Source: Streptomyces sp. NRRL S-646
Lineage (GTDB): Bacteria > Actinomycetota > Actinomycetes > Streptomycetales > Streptomycetaceae
DNA length: 64,000 nucleotides
Direction of reading: 5' to 3'
Assembly: GCF_000720765.1 (NCBI RefSeq)
Contig: NZ_JODC01000012.1
Location: forward strand, 62,001-126,000
Shown here: piece after piece, positions 17,108 through 25,870 of the stretch
How the letters are laid out: every line of letters starts with the position of its first letter
How positions within the stretch are numbered: position 1 is the stretch's first letter
Notes under the pieces: model-generated
The model's input: only the letters and a program-made list of their open reading frames with translations
What the model was told of the DNA's origin: nothing
Databases searched by the model: none
Made by a program: the position numbers and the translations under genes

Positions 17108-18672
17108 GACCCGCTCCCCCTCCAGATGTCCGTGAACCGGTCCAGCAGTGCGGCCGCCGCCGTCACGTCGTCCGTGAGCGGCCGGTCGGTCTGGTCCTCC
17201 GCCAGCACCGACTCGGCGAGCTCCTGCGCACGGCCCACCGGCAGGTCCGGGTCGGGCCGCAGGTAGCGCTGGCGCAATGCCCGTACGGCGGCGACGAGTT
17301 CGCAGCCCACGACGAGACGGTACGCGCGGCAGGCACGCAGCGTCTGACGTGCGGCGAGCGAGGCGAAGCTGGCCTGTTCCTCGACGCCCCGGGAGAGTAC
17401 AGCGTGCCCGAGCGAGGCGGGAGCGGAGAAGGCCCGCAGATCGCCGAGGGCGGCCCCGGCGGCGTACTCGAGGATCATCACGCCGGAGGAGGCGGGCACC
17501 TCGTCGGCGAGGAAGGGCCGCAGGCGGGTGAAGGCGGGCTCGTTGAGCGTGGAGAGACGGGAGGTCGACAGGCGGGCCACCTGGGTGAGGGACAGCCTGA
17601 AGTGGTCCAGGGCGAGGGCGAGCTGGGCCTGGTAGAAGCCGCCGTGGTGGTAGGCGGCCATGTCCTCGGGTGAGATGAGCGGGTTCTCGGCGGCCGCGTT
17701 GATCTCGATCGCGACGACCTCCTCCAGGTCGTCCGCCGCATCCAGTGCGGGGCCGTGGATCTGGGGCAGACAGCGGAATCCGTACGGGTCCTGGATCCGG
17801 CCGAGGGGAGGCGTGGGCCGGTCCGCCGCGCCGATCAGTTCCCGCATCTGGCGGGCGACCTCGCTGGAGCCCCGGTGCGGACGTGCGGCGTGCACGGGCG
17901 CGGCGTACGCCTCGTGCGAGCCGTCGACGGCCAGCAGGGAGAGGGCCGCGACGACCTGGGTGGCCTGCACGAGCCCGCGCAGTTCGTGCAGGGCGAGGGC
18001 GGCCTGGCCGAGGGTGAGGGCGTTGCTGCTGATGAAGGCCAGCGCGTCGTTGTTGTCGAGCTGCAGCGGCTTGGGGGCGCCCGGCTCCCGCCAGGGGTGC
18101 TCCCCGGCGAGCGCGAGGCCCGCCTGGGCGAGTGCCGCGATGTCGCCGGTGCCGACCGAGCCGAACTCGTTGACGACCGGATGCGCCCCGCTCTCCAGCG
18201 CCTCGCACAGGGCGGTGACGACGGTGGGCCTGAGGCCCGCGCCGCCCGCGAGGAGCTGGTTGGCACGGACGGCGAGCATCGCCCGCACCTCCCGCGCGGG
18301 CAGTTCCTCGCCGATCGCGCCGGCATGGCTTCGCAGCAGTCTCAGGCCGTGCTCGGCGGCCGCCTCGGTGGGCACATCCTCGTTCCGGTTGGCGCCCACT
18401 CCGGTGGAGCGGCCGTAGACGCGCCCGGTCGCGGCGATCTGCCGGGCGGCGTCCCAGGACTCCTCGACGCGCCGCATCGCCTCGCTCCCGGGGACGGGCC
18501 GCGCGGCCCCGTCGGCGAGGCGCACGACGTCCGCGACGCCCAGACCGACCCCGTCGAGGACGACGAGACCGGTGCCGCCGGAAAAGGCCGTTGGCGGCGT
18601 GTCCACGATCCGAGACGACATAAGACCCCAATCTCCCCTCAATCCGGACACTCGATCTTGCTCTTCGGTCAT
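17104..18672 (-). CDS. aromatic amino acid lyase homologue lacking the MIO triad
   Basis: The 522-residue protein belongs to the histidine/phenylalanine ammonia-lyase superfamily by its overall pattern. This includes VYGRSTGVGANR (inner-loop Tyr), HPVVNEFGSVGTGD, QLDNNDALAFISSNALTLGQAALAL, FRCLPQIHGPALD, AAENPLISPED and GGFYQAQLALALDHFRLSL. The usual GSVGASGDL motif, whose Ala-Ser-Gly becomes the MIO cofactor, reads GSVGTGDIAAL here: one residue is missing and no Ala-Ser-Gly is left. MIO should not form, so a plain ammonia-lyase reaction is unlikely. A substrate with a better leaving group, such as a trimethylammonium betaine, would fit; ergothionase is a known example of this kind of chemistry. 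ATG 18672 has GAGGT upstream; ATG 18621 is an alternative start. Confidence 0.8.
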   Translation of the reverse strand: MTEEQDRVSGLRGDWGLMSSRIVDTPPTAFSGGTGLVVLDGVGLGVADVVRLADGAARPVPGSEAMRRVEESWDAARQIAATGRVYGRSTGVGANRNEDVPTEAAAEHGLRLLRSHAGAIGEELPAREVRAMLAVRANQLLAGGAGLRPTVVTALCEALESGAHPVVNEFGSVGTGDIAALAQAGLALAGEHPWREPGAPKPLQLDNNDALAFISSNALTLGQAALALHELRGLVQATQVVAALSLLAVDGSHEAYAAPVHAARPHRGSSEVARQMRELIGAADRPTPPLGRIQDPYGFRCLPQIHGPALDAADDLEEVVAIEINAAAENPLISPEDMAAYHHGGFYQAQLALALDHFRLSLTQVARLSTSRLSTLNEPAFTRLRPFLADEVPASSGVMILEYAAGAALGDLRAFSAPASLGHAVLSRGVEEQASFASLAARQTLRACRAYRLVVGCELVAAVRALRQRYLRPDPDLPVGRAQELAESVLAEDQTDRPLTDDVTAAAALLDRFTDIWRGSGS

Positions 18673-18693
18673 CCGTTACCTCGGATTAACACG

Positions 18694-18722
18694 AACCCGT
18701 TGACAACCTATTCAGCTACCAA
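18694..18722. promoter_or_regulatory. divergent promoter region of the lyase and importer operons
   Basis: The 91-bp gap holds TTGACA on the plus strand (about 18700-18705) and TAGGTT on the minus strand over nearly the same bases, so the two promoters probably overlap. Neither has a clear partner hexamer at ideal spacing. The importer start has AAGGGA 6 nt upstream. Confidence 0.35.
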
Positions 18723-18763
18723 GAACTCTGCATGACGTTATACAGCCGGGCAAGGGACAACTC

Positions 18764-19798
18764 ATGATCCAGTTCGACGCGGTCCACAAGCGCTTCCCCA
18801 ACGGCACGACAGCTGTCCATGACCTCTCCCTGGAAATGCCGGAAGGGGGCGTGACGGTCCTCGTCGGATCTTCCGGTTGCGGCAAGACGACCACCCTGCG
18901 GATGATCAACCGCATGGTGGAGCCGACCTCCGGGACCATCCGGGTCGGCAGCAAGGACGTCACGCAGCAGGACGCCGCCGAGCTGCGCCGCTCCATCGGG
19001 TACGTCATCCAGCAGTCGGGCCTCTTCCCGCACCGCACGGTGCTGGACAACATCGCCACCGTGCCGCTCCTGCTCGGCTGGGGCCGCAGGAAGGCCCGCG
19101 CCCGGGCCGCCGAGCTGCTGGAGACGGTCGGCCTCGCCGCCGACGCCGGCAAGCGCTACCCGCACCAGCTCTCCGGCGGCCAGCAGCAGCGTGTGGGCGT
19201 GGCCCGCGCCCTGGCCGCCGACCCGCCCGTCCTGCTGATGGACGAGCCCTTCGGCGCGGTCGACCCCGTGGTGCGCACCCAGCTCCAGGACGAACTCCTG
19301 CGCCTGCAGAAGGAGCTGAGCAAGACCATCGTCTTTGTCACCCACGACGTCGACGAGGCCGTGCGGCTGGGCGACCAGATCGCGATCTTCCGCACCGGCG
19401 GCCATCTGGTGCAGTGCGCGGCACCCACCGAGCTCCTCGCCCGCCCGGCCGACGACTTCGTGGCCGACTTCCTCGGCGCCGAGCGCGGCCTGAAGCTGCT
19501 CTCGCTGAAGACCCTCGCGGACGTCCCGCAGGGCCCGGCCCCCGAGGGCGGCGCCTGGACCCTCGTGCTCGACGAGGCACGCAAGCCCCTGCACTGGGCC
19601 GGCAAGGACGCCGAACTCCCCGTACGCCCGCTCAAGGACACCGACTCCCTGCTGTCGGCCCTCAACGAGTCGGTCGCCTCCCCCACCGGCCTGATCGCCC
19701 GCGTCGACGCGGACGGCGTCCTCACCGGCGTCTCGTCCCGCGACGACATCCACGAGCACGCCGGCCAGGCGCACACGGAAGCCCGGGTGGCCGCATGA
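18764..19798 (+). CDS. quaternary-amine ABC importer ATPase (OpuCA/ProV/EgtV type)
   Basis: The 344-residue ATPase has Walker A GSSGCGKTTT (about 36-45), the Q-loop YVIQQSGLFPH, signature LSGGQQQR, Walker B VLLMDEPFGAVDP and switch His THDVDEA. The C-terminal 90 residues resemble a degenerate CBS-type regulatory region (TDSLLSALNESVASPTGLIARVDADGVLTGVSSRDDI). The domain order is that of glycine betaine/choline and ergothioneine importers. It is the first gene of a four-gene operon, overlaps the next start (ATGA) and is divergent from the MIO-less lyase. Confidence 0.9.
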   Translation: MIQFDAVHKRFPNGTTAVHDLSLEMPEGGVTVLVGSSGCGKTTTLRMINRMVEPTSGTIRVGSKDVTQQDAAELRRSIGYVIQQSGLFPHRTVLDNIATVPLLLGWGRRKARARAAELLETVGLAADAGKRYPHQLSGGQQQRVGVARALAADPPVLLMDEPFGAVDPVVRTQLQDELLRLQKELSKTIVFVTHDVDEAVRLGDQIAIFRTGGHLVQCAAPTELLARPADDFVADFLGAERGLKLLSLKTLADVPQGPAPEGGAWTLVLDEARKPLHWAGKDAELPVRPLKDTDSLLSALNESVASPTGLIARVDADGVLTGVSSRDDIHEHAGQAHTEARVAA

Positions 19799-20436
19799 CC
19801 ATCGACTGGTCGTGGATAGGCGACCACACCGACGACCTCACCAGCCTCACCGTCTCCCACCTCCAGGCCGCGCTCACCGCCGTCTTCTTCGGCGTCCTGA
19901 TCTCGCTGCCGCTCGCGGTGGTCGCGCACCGGATCCGCCCCCTGCGCGGCTTCCTGCTCGGCTTCTCGAACGTCCTGTTCACGATCCCCTCGATCGCGAT
20001 CTTCGTTCTCCTGCTGCCGATCAGCGGCCTGACCCGCACCACCACGGTCATCGGCCTGACGGTCTACACCCTGGTCGTGCTGCTGCGGAACACGGTCGAG
20101 GGCCTCGACTCGGTCCCCGCCAAGACCAAGGAGGCGGCGAAGGCGATGGGCACGCGCCCCCTGCGCACGCTCCTCACCGTCGAGTTCCCGCTAGCACTCC
20201 CCGTGATCATGGCGGGCGTCCGTATCGCGACGGTCATGTCGATCTCCCTGGTGTCCGTCGCGACCTACATCGGCGACGGCGGCCTCGGCCAGCTCTTCAC
20301 CGACGGCTTCCAGCGCAACTTCCCGACCCCGGTGATCGTGGGCGTGGTCCTCACGATCCTCCTCGCGGTGGTCGCGGACGCGCTGCTGGTGGCCCTCCAG
20401 TACGCCCTCACCCCGTGGAAGAGGCGGCGAGCCTGA
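19795..20436 (+). CDS. quaternary-amine ABC importer permease 1
   Basis: The 213-residue permease has about five transmembrane helices and the inner-membrane EAA-type loop TVEGLDSVPAKTKEAAKAMGTRPLRTLLTVEFPLALPVIMAG. It has the size and pattern of OpuCB/OpuCD permeases. The start overlaps the ATPase stop and the end is one base from the second permease, so the four genes are tightly coupled. Confidence 0.88.
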   Translation: MTIDWSWIGDHTDDLTSLTVSHLQAALTAVFFGVLISLPLAVVAHRIRPLRGFLLGFSNVLFTIPSIAIFVLLLPISGLTRTTTVIGLTVYTLVVLLRNTVEGLDSVPAKTKEAAKAMGTRPLRTLLTVEFPLALPVIMAGVRIATVMSISLVSVATYIGDGGLGQLFTDGFQRNFPTPVIVGVVLTILLAVVADALLVALQYALTPWKRRRA

Positions 20437-20437
20437 G

Positions 20438-21100
20438 ATGTACGAACTCTTCAAGAACCTCGGCAGCTGGCTGACCAGCGGATCACAGTGGACCGGCCCG
20501 GACGGCATCGCCCACCGCCTCGCCGAGCACCTCCAGTACTCGCTGCTCGCGACCCTCATCGCGGCCGCGATCGGCCTCCCCCTCGGCCTGCTGATCGGCC
20601 ACACCGGCAAGGGCGCCTTCGTCGCGATCAACCTGTCGTCCTTCGGCCGCGCCCTGCCGACCGTCGGCCTGGTCGTGCTGGTCTTCCTGGCCGGCGGCCT
20701 GTCGATGCTGCCCGTCTACGTGGCCCTGGTCGCCCTCGCGGTCCCGGCGATCGTCACCAACACCTACGCGGGCATGACGGCCGTCGACCCGGACGTCCGC
20801 GACGCCGCCCGCGGTCAGGGCATGCGCGGCCACCAGGTCCTGTTCCAGGTCGAGTTGCCCCTCGCGCTCCCCCTGATCATGACGGGCCTGCGCCTGGCGC
20901 TGATCCAGGTCGTCGCCACCGCCACGATCGCCGCCTACGTCTCCTTCGGCGGCCTCGGACGCTACGTCTTCGACGGCCTCGCCCAGCGCGACCTCGTGCA
21001 GGTGCTGGGCGGCGCGGTGCTGGTCGCCGTGGTCGCCGTACTCCTCGACCTGCTGCTCAGCACCCTCCAGCGCTTCCTCTTCCGCCACCGCACCGCCTAG
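20438..21100 (+). CDS. quaternary-amine ABC importer permease 2
   Basis: This 220-residue partner of the first permease has five to six hydrophobic helices and the EAA-type loop AVDPDVRDAARGQGMRGHQVLFQVELPLALPLIMTG. A split two-permease arrangement is typical of OpuC-like systems. It is 10 bp upstream of the binding-protein gene. Confidence 0.88.
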   Translation: MYELFKNLGSWLTSGSQWTGPDGIAHRLAEHLQYSLLATLIAAAIGLPLGLLIGHTGKGAFVAINLSSFGRALPTVGLVVLVFLAGGLSMLPVYVALVALAVPAIVTNTYAGMTAVDPDVRDAARGQGMRGHQVLFQVELPLALPLIMTGLRLALIQVVATATIAAYVSFGGLGRYVFDGLAQRDLVQVLGGAVLVAVVAVLLDLLLSTLQRFLFRHRTA

Positions 21101-21110
21101 GGACTTTCCG

Positions 21111-22040
21111 ATGAACCGACGCACCCTCCTCGGCGGCCTCTTCGCCGCGGCCTCCGTCCCCGCCCTCTCCGCCTGCGCAAGCGGCATCACCTCCCTCGAC
21201 GGCCAGGGCTCCGCCTCCGGTGGCGGCGGCTCCAGCAAGGGCGGAGTCACCATCGGCACCGCCAACTTCACCGAGAACCAGGTACTCGGCTACCTCTACG
21301 CGGCCGTGCTCCAGCAGGCCGGTGTGAAGGTGAAGGTCCGCCCCAACCTCGGCACCCGCGAGATCGTGATCCCCGCCCTGAAGAGCGGCGACATCGACCT
21401 CCTCCCCGAGTACCAGGGCGCCCTCCTCAACTACCTCGCCCCGAAGGACAATTCGGCGGAGCCCGGCACCATGCAGAACGCGCTCACCGAGGCGATGCCC
21501 AGCGGCCTCCAGGTCCTGCCGTACGGCCAGGCCGCCGACTCCGACTGTTTCGTCGTCACCCGGGAGACGGCCCGGAAGTACGGCCTGACCACCCTCGCCG
21601 ACCTGGCCAAGCAGAACGGCAAGCTGGTCATCGGCGCCGCACCCGAGGTGAAGAAGCGCCGGGTGGGCGCGATCGGTCTGAAGGACGTCTACGGCGTGGA
21701 GTTCAAGGAGTTCAAGTCGCTCGACTCCGACGGCCCGCTGGTCAAGGGCGCCCTGAAGAAGGGCGACGTGGACGTGGCGAACCTCTTCACCACCGACACG
21801 GACATCGCCGCCAACGACTGGGTGGTGCTGACCGACCCGAAGAACCTCATCCCCAGCCAGCACATCGTCCCGCTCATCGCCGACCGCAAGGCCGACGACA
21901 AGGTCCGCGAGGCCCTCGCCAGGCTCGGCAACGTCCTGACAACCGCCCAGCTCACCCAGCTCAACAGCCAGGTCGACAACGACAAGAAGGACCCGGAGGA
22001 CGTGGCCGACGCGTACGCGAAGCAGCACGGGCTCGCCTGA
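21111..22040 (+). CDS. quaternary-amine substrate-binding lipoprotein (OpuCC/OsmF/EgtU-like)
   Basis: The 309-residue lipoprotein has a twin-arginine-like start (MNRRTLLGG) and lipobox LSAC (cysteine at about 22), then a Gly/Ser linker. The binding domain follows the OpuAC pattern GTANFTENQVLGYLYAAVLQ, GTREIVIPALKSGDIDLLPEYQGALL. Such proteins bind betaine, choline, carnitine or ergothioneine through aromatic cages. The exact ligand is not readable by eye. It ends the operon and suggests uptake of a trimethylated amine for the divergent lyase. Confidence 0.88.
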   Translation: MNRRTLLGGLFAAASVPALSACASGITSLDGQGSASGGGGSSKGGVTIGTANFTENQVLGYLYAAVLQQAGVKVKVRPNLGTREIVIPALKSGDIDLLPEYQGALLNYLAPKDNSAEPGTMQNALTEAMPSGLQVLPYGQAADSDCFVVTRETARKYGLTTLADLAKQNGKLVIGAAPEVKKRRVGAIGLKDVYGVEFKEFKSLDSDGPLVKGALKKGDVDVANLFTTDTDIAANDWVVLTDPKNLIPSQHIVPLIADRKADDKVREALARLGNVLTTAQLTQLNSQVDNDKKDPEDVADAYAKQHGLA

Positions 22041-22187
22041 TCAGGAGATCGAGGGATCAAGAGGGGGTATCCCCGCGGCGATGATCTGACGACGAATCAA
22101 CCAAGTGTCATTAAATGGGCACTCAGGGTGACTGATCGCATGCATACGGTGAATTCGCGCTATCAGCACGACACCTGAGGATGCGTC

Positions 22188-22862
22188 ATGGCCTCGAACC
22201 GCAGGGCCTTTCTCACCGCCACCGCCGTCGGCGCGCTGGCCGCCGCACCAGCGTCGGCGGCCCCCGCCGCCCCCGACACCCGACCCCGCCCGCCCGTCAC
22301 CGCCCGCTCCGCCCTGGCCGAACTGCTCGCCGGCAACCGGCGCTACGCCACCGGTGGATCCCGCCACCCGCACGAGAGCAACGGGCGGCGGCACGCGCTG
22401 GCGGCCGGACAGCACCCGTTCGCGGTGGTCGTCGGCTGCATCGACTCCCGCGTACCGCCGGAACTCGTCTTCGACCAGGGCCTCGGGGACCTGATCTGCA
22501 TAAGGACGGCCGGCCAGGTGCTGGACGAGGCGGTGCTCGCCTCCATCCAGTACGGCGTCCAGGAACTGCACATCCCGCTGGTGCTGGTGCTCGGGCACGA
22601 GCGCTGCGGGGCGGTCGCGGCCACCCTGGACCATCTGCGAACCGACGCCCCGGTCCCCGGCCATCTGGAGCTGCTGGTGGACGAGATCGCCCCGGCCGCC
22701 CTGCGCACCCGGCACCTGCCCGGCGACTGGGCCGAACACACCATGCGGGCCAACACGGTCTGGGTACGGGACGCGATCCGCGCCGACCCGGCCTTCACTT
22801 CGGCCCATGTGACGGCGGCACGCTTCGACCTCGACACCGGGCTGGTCTCCCTGCTGCCCTGA
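22188..22862 (+). CDS. secreted beta-class carbonic anhydrase
   Basis: The 224-residue enzyme has a probable Tat signal (NRRAFLTATAVGALAAAPASA). The beta-carbonic anhydrase zinc ligands follow: Cys and the Asp-Arg dyad in VVGCIDSRVPPE and His-x-x-Cys in LGHERCGA. It interconverts CO2 and bicarbonate outside the membrane. It is 31 bp upstream of a SulP transporter in the same direction, suggesting a bicarbonate-supply pair. A TGAGGA site precedes the ATG. Confidence 0.88.
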   Translation: MASNRRAFLTATAVGALAAAPASAAPAAPDTRPRPPVTARSALAELLAGNRRYATGGSRHPHESNGRRHALAAGQHPFAVVVGCIDSRVPPELVFDQGLGDLICIRTAGQVLDEAVLASIQYGVQELHIPLVLVLGHERCGAVAATLDHLRTDAPVPGHLELLVDEIAPAALRTRHLPGDWAEHTMRANTVWVRDAIRADPAFTSAHVTAARFDLDTGLVSLLP

Positions 22863-22893
22863 CCCACCTGTCACCCCCTCACGAAGAAGACCC

Positions 22894-24495
22894 ATGAACC
22901 CCCCTCGCTCGGCCCTCTCCGTCCTGCCCTCCCTCGCCGACCTCCGCTCCATGACCCGCGCCCCGCGCCGCGACCTCCTGTGCGGCCTCACCGTCGCCGT
23001 CGTAGCCCTTCCCCTCGCCCTCGGCTTCGGGGTCACCTCCGGGCTCGGTGCCGCCTCCGGGCTGGTCACCGCGATCGTCGCCGGGTCGCTCGCCGCGCTC
23101 TTCGGCGGCAGCGCGCGCCAGGTCAGCGGCCCCACGGGCGCGATGACCGTCGTCCTCGTGCCGATCGTCCACCACTACGGCGCCGACGGCGTCCTCACCG
23201 TCGGCCTGCTCGCCGGGCTCATGCTGCTGGGGCTGGCCTTCGCCCGGGCCGGATCCGCCATGGCGTACGTGCCCGCACCCGTGATCGCCGGTTTCACCAT
23301 CGGCATCGCGGCCGTGATCGCCCTGCAGCAGGTGCCGAACGCGCTCGGCGTGCCGCTCCCGCACGGCGAGCAGGTCGCGGTCGTCGCGGCGCGGGCGGCC
23401 GAGGAGTTCGGGGCCGCCCCGCAGTGGCCGGCCCTGCTGCTCGCCCTCGGCTCGGCGGCGCTGATGCTGGCGGGTGCCCGCTGGAAGCCCACCGTGCCCT
23501 TCTCCCTCGCCGCCGTGGCCGCGGCGACGGTCGTGGCCGAGGCCCTGCACCTCCACGTCACCCGCATCGGCACGCTCCCGCCCTCCCTGCCCGCGCCCTC
23601 CCTCGCCTTCCTCGACGTCACCCGGATCCCCACCCTCCTCGCGCCCGCAGCCGCGGTCGCCGCGCTCGCAGCCCTGGAGTCACTGCTGTCCGCGTCCGTG
23701 GCCGACGGGATGCGCCCGGGCGAACGCCACAACCCTGGCAAGGAGCTCTTCGGGCAGGGCATCGCCAACCTCGCGGCCCCGCTCTTCGGCGGCGTCCCGG
23801 CGACGGGCGCGATCGCCCGCACCGCGGTCAACGTCCGCACCGGCACCACCTCCCGCCTGGCCGCCCTCGCGCACGCCGTGATCCTGGCCGGGATCGTCGC
23901 GGTCGCCGCCCCGCTGGTGGGCCGTATCCCGCTGGCCGCGCTGGCGGGCGTCCTGCTCGCGACCGCCGTACGGATGGTGGAGACGGACGCCGTACGGGCC
24001 ATGGCCCGCGCGACCCACGGCGACGCCCTGGTCCTGGTCCTCACCGCGGCCTCGACGCTCGCCCTTGACCTGGTACGAGCCGTAATGATCGGTCTCGGCG
24101 TCTCCGTCCTGCTGGCCCTGCGCGCGGCCGTCCGCGGCACCCGCCTCACCCCCGCCGCGGCCGACGAGGTGCCCGGGGGGACCAGCACGGTGACGTACCG
24201 CTTCGACGGCCCGCTCCTGTTCGCCGCCGCCCACCGTTTCCGCCGCAGCCTCGCCGACGTGCAGGGCGTCGCGGCCGTGGACCTGCGCCTGTCGGGTCTG
24301 ACCGCGGTGGACGCGACCGGCGCGATGGCGCTCAAGGACGTGGTCGGCGACCTCCGCGCCCGCGGCATCGAGGTCAGCATCAGCGGCGTCGGCCAGGGCC
24401 ACCGCAGGGTTCTGGAGTCGTTCGGTGTCCTCCCGGTGAACCCCAGCCCCGACAGGGGGGCTATCCCCAGTGCGGTGAGCGCCCCGGCTCCCTAA
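22894..24495 (+). CDS. SulP/SLC26-family anion transporter (probable bicarbonate)
   Basis: The 533-residue transporter has an N-terminal SulP domain with 10-14 helices (FGGSARQVSGPTGAM, GKELFGQGIANLAAPLFGGVPATGAIARTAVNVRTG) and a C-terminal STAS domain (about 430-510: AAVDLRLSGLTAVDATGAMALKDVV). SulP proteins carry sulfate, bicarbonate or other anions. The upstream carbonic anhydrase makes bicarbonate the best guess. Sulfate-specific features cannot be excluded by eye. Confidence 0.85.
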   Translation: MNPPRSALSVLPSLADLRSMTRAPRRDLLCGLTVAVVALPLALGFGVTSGLGAASGLVTAIVAGSLAALFGGSARQVSGPTGAMTVVLVPIVHHYGADGVLTVGLLAGLMLLGLAFARAGSAMAYVPAPVIAGFTIGIAAVIALQQVPNALGVPLPHGEQVAVVAARAAEEFGAAPQWPALLLALGSAALMLAGARWKPTVPFSLAAVAAATVVAEALHLHVTRIGTLPPSLPAPSLAFLDVTRIPTLLAPAAAVAALAALESLLSASVADGMRPGERHNPGKELFGQGIANLAAPLFGGVPATGAIARTAVNVRTGTTSRLAALAHAVILAGIVAVAAPLVGRIPLAALAGVLLATAVRMVETDAVRAMARATHGDALVLVLTAASTLALDLVRAVMIGLGVSVLLALRAAVRGTRLTPAAADEVPGGTSTVTYRFDGPLLFAAAHRFRRSLADVQGVAAVDLRLSGLTAVDATGAMALKDVVGDLRARGIEVSISGVGQGHRRVLESFGVLPVNPSPDRGAIPSAVSAPAP

Positions 24496-24506
24496 CGTGG
24501 GTTCCC

Positions 24507-24959
24507 ATGACGGGAATGGAGACGGGGATGGACGCGCGGGACGCCGAGCTCAAGAAGGAACTCAACGCCACCCTGCAGGCGCGCAGGGAACTGGGCGAGG
24601 AGTACGAGTCGGCGCTGGTCGACTCGTTCCTGGAGAAGGTCGACCAGCGCATCGACGGCGCGGTCGAGCGCCGGGTGCGCAGGCAGCTCGCCGAGCAGCA
24701 GATGGTGGTGGCCCGGGGCTCCCGGGCACCGAAGCCGCCGACGGACTCCTGGGGCGAGCGCTTCGGCTTCGGCATCGTCTCGCTGGTCCTGGCGATCCCG
24801 CTGTCCGCGATCGGCGGCGGCATCGGTCATCTGGCCGGCCTGTTCATCACCTGGGCCGGCATCGTCGGCGTGAACGCCTTCTCGGCCGCCCGCGTCAACC
24901 CGAACCTCTTCGGCCGCCGTCGCCGTGCCGCCAAGGACGAGGACCGCTGGGAGGACTGA
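24507..24959 (+). CDS. small membrane protein with N-terminal coiled-coil region
   Basis: The 150-residue protein has a charged helical N-terminus (AELKKELNATLQARRELGEEYESALVDSFLEKVDQRIDGAVERRVRRQL) and two adjacent hydrophobic helices (GFGIVSLVLAIPLSAIGGGIGHLAGLFITWAGIVGVNAF). It has a basic, acidic tail. It is a common conserved hypothetical of streptomycetes. The start is 11 bp after the SulP stop; no clear ribosome-binding site is visible, so several nearby ATG codons are possible. Confidence 0.65.
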   Translation: MTGMETGMDARDAELKKELNATLQARRELGEEYESALVDSFLEKVDQRIDGAVERRVRRQLAEQQMVVARGSRAPKPPTDSWGERFGFGIVSLVLAIPLSAIGGGIGHLAGLFITWAGIVGVNAFSAARVNPNLFGRRRRAAKDEDRWED

Positions 24960-24961
24960 CC

Positions 24962-25723
24962 TCACGCCTGCCGGGTCGGCAGCACCATGATCTGCCGCAG
25001 GTTGACGTGCCGGGGACGGCTGCTGACGTAGGCCACGACATCGGCGACCTCCTCGGCCGCCAGCGAGCCCAGCGCCTCGACCATCCCCGCCACCTGCTCC
25101 TGCAGCGAGTCGCTGTCGATGTGCTGCGCCAGCTCGGTCTCGGTCAACCCGGGCTCGATGTTGGTGACACGCACGTCACGCGGCCCGAACTCGCCGCGCA
25201 GGGACTGCGAGAGATAGGTGACGGCGGCCTTGGTCGCCCCGTACACCGCGTAGTTGGGGAACGTGATGTGCGCGCCGATGGACGAGATGTTCACGAGGTC
25301 CGCGGTACGGCCGTCCGCGGCCGCACCCACCAGATCGCCGGTGAAGGCGCGGATCACCCGCAGCACACCGCTGACATTGGTGTCGAGCATCCGCTGCCAC
25401 TCGTCTGCCCGCCCGTCGTCGACGGGGTTCGGCAACATGACTCCGGCCGAGTTCACGACCAGGTCGACGGTCCCGTAGGCGGCGTGGATCCGCTCGACGG
25501 CCGCGTCCACCGATCCGCCGTCGGTCACGTCGGCGACCACGGCGAGCGCCTGCCCGCCGTTCGCCCGGATCTTCTCCACGATCCCGTCCAGCCGTTCCCG
25601 GCGCCGGGCCAGCAGCGCGACCCTGGCGCCCTGCGCGGCCAGCAGCACGGCAACGGCCTCGCCGATCCCGCTCGCGGCCCCGGTGACGACAGCGGTACGG
25701 CCGGCCAGGTTCTCGTACGACAT
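24962..25723 (-). CDS. short-chain dehydrogenase/reductase
   Basis: The 253-residue Rossmann oxidoreductase has TGAASGIGEA (cofactor-binding, about 15-24), NSAG (about 90), catalytic Ser in NISSIGAH, and YGATK (Tyr-x-x-x-Lys). Arg residues after the second strand (LLARRRERL) suggest NADP(H). The substrate is unknown. It is divergent from the MmyB-type regulator, a common pairing in actinobacteria where the regulator controls the SDR. Confidence 0.85.
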   Translation of the reverse strand: MSYENLAGRTAVVTGAASGIGEAVAVLLAAQGARVALLARRRERLDGIVEKIRANGGQALAVVADVTDGGSVDAAVERIHAAYGTVDLVVNSAGVMLPNPVDDGRADEWQRMLDTNVSGVLRVIRAFTGDLVGAAADGRTADLVNISSIGAHITFPNYAVYGATKAAVTYLSQSLRGEFGPRDVRVTNIEPGLTETELAQHIDSDSLQEQVAGMVEALGSLAAEEVADVVAYVSSRPRHVNLRQIMVLPTRQA

Positions 25724-25870
25724 GAGTGCTCCTCCGCAAGGAAGTCGCCCGGGCGTTTCCCGGCGACACCGACCACCCTGCGCCGCGGCCGCGGCCCTAC
25801 CCAGGGATGAGCTTTTCCTGGGTCTGCCAGTACCAGGTTCGAATTCCGCCCCTCCCCTACGATCGAACCC

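Noticed and set aside
17104..18672. Plain annotation of the lyase as histidine ammonia-lyase (hutH)
   Set aside because: The Ala-Ser-Gly needed for the MIO cofactor is missing and the gene is not in the hut operon.
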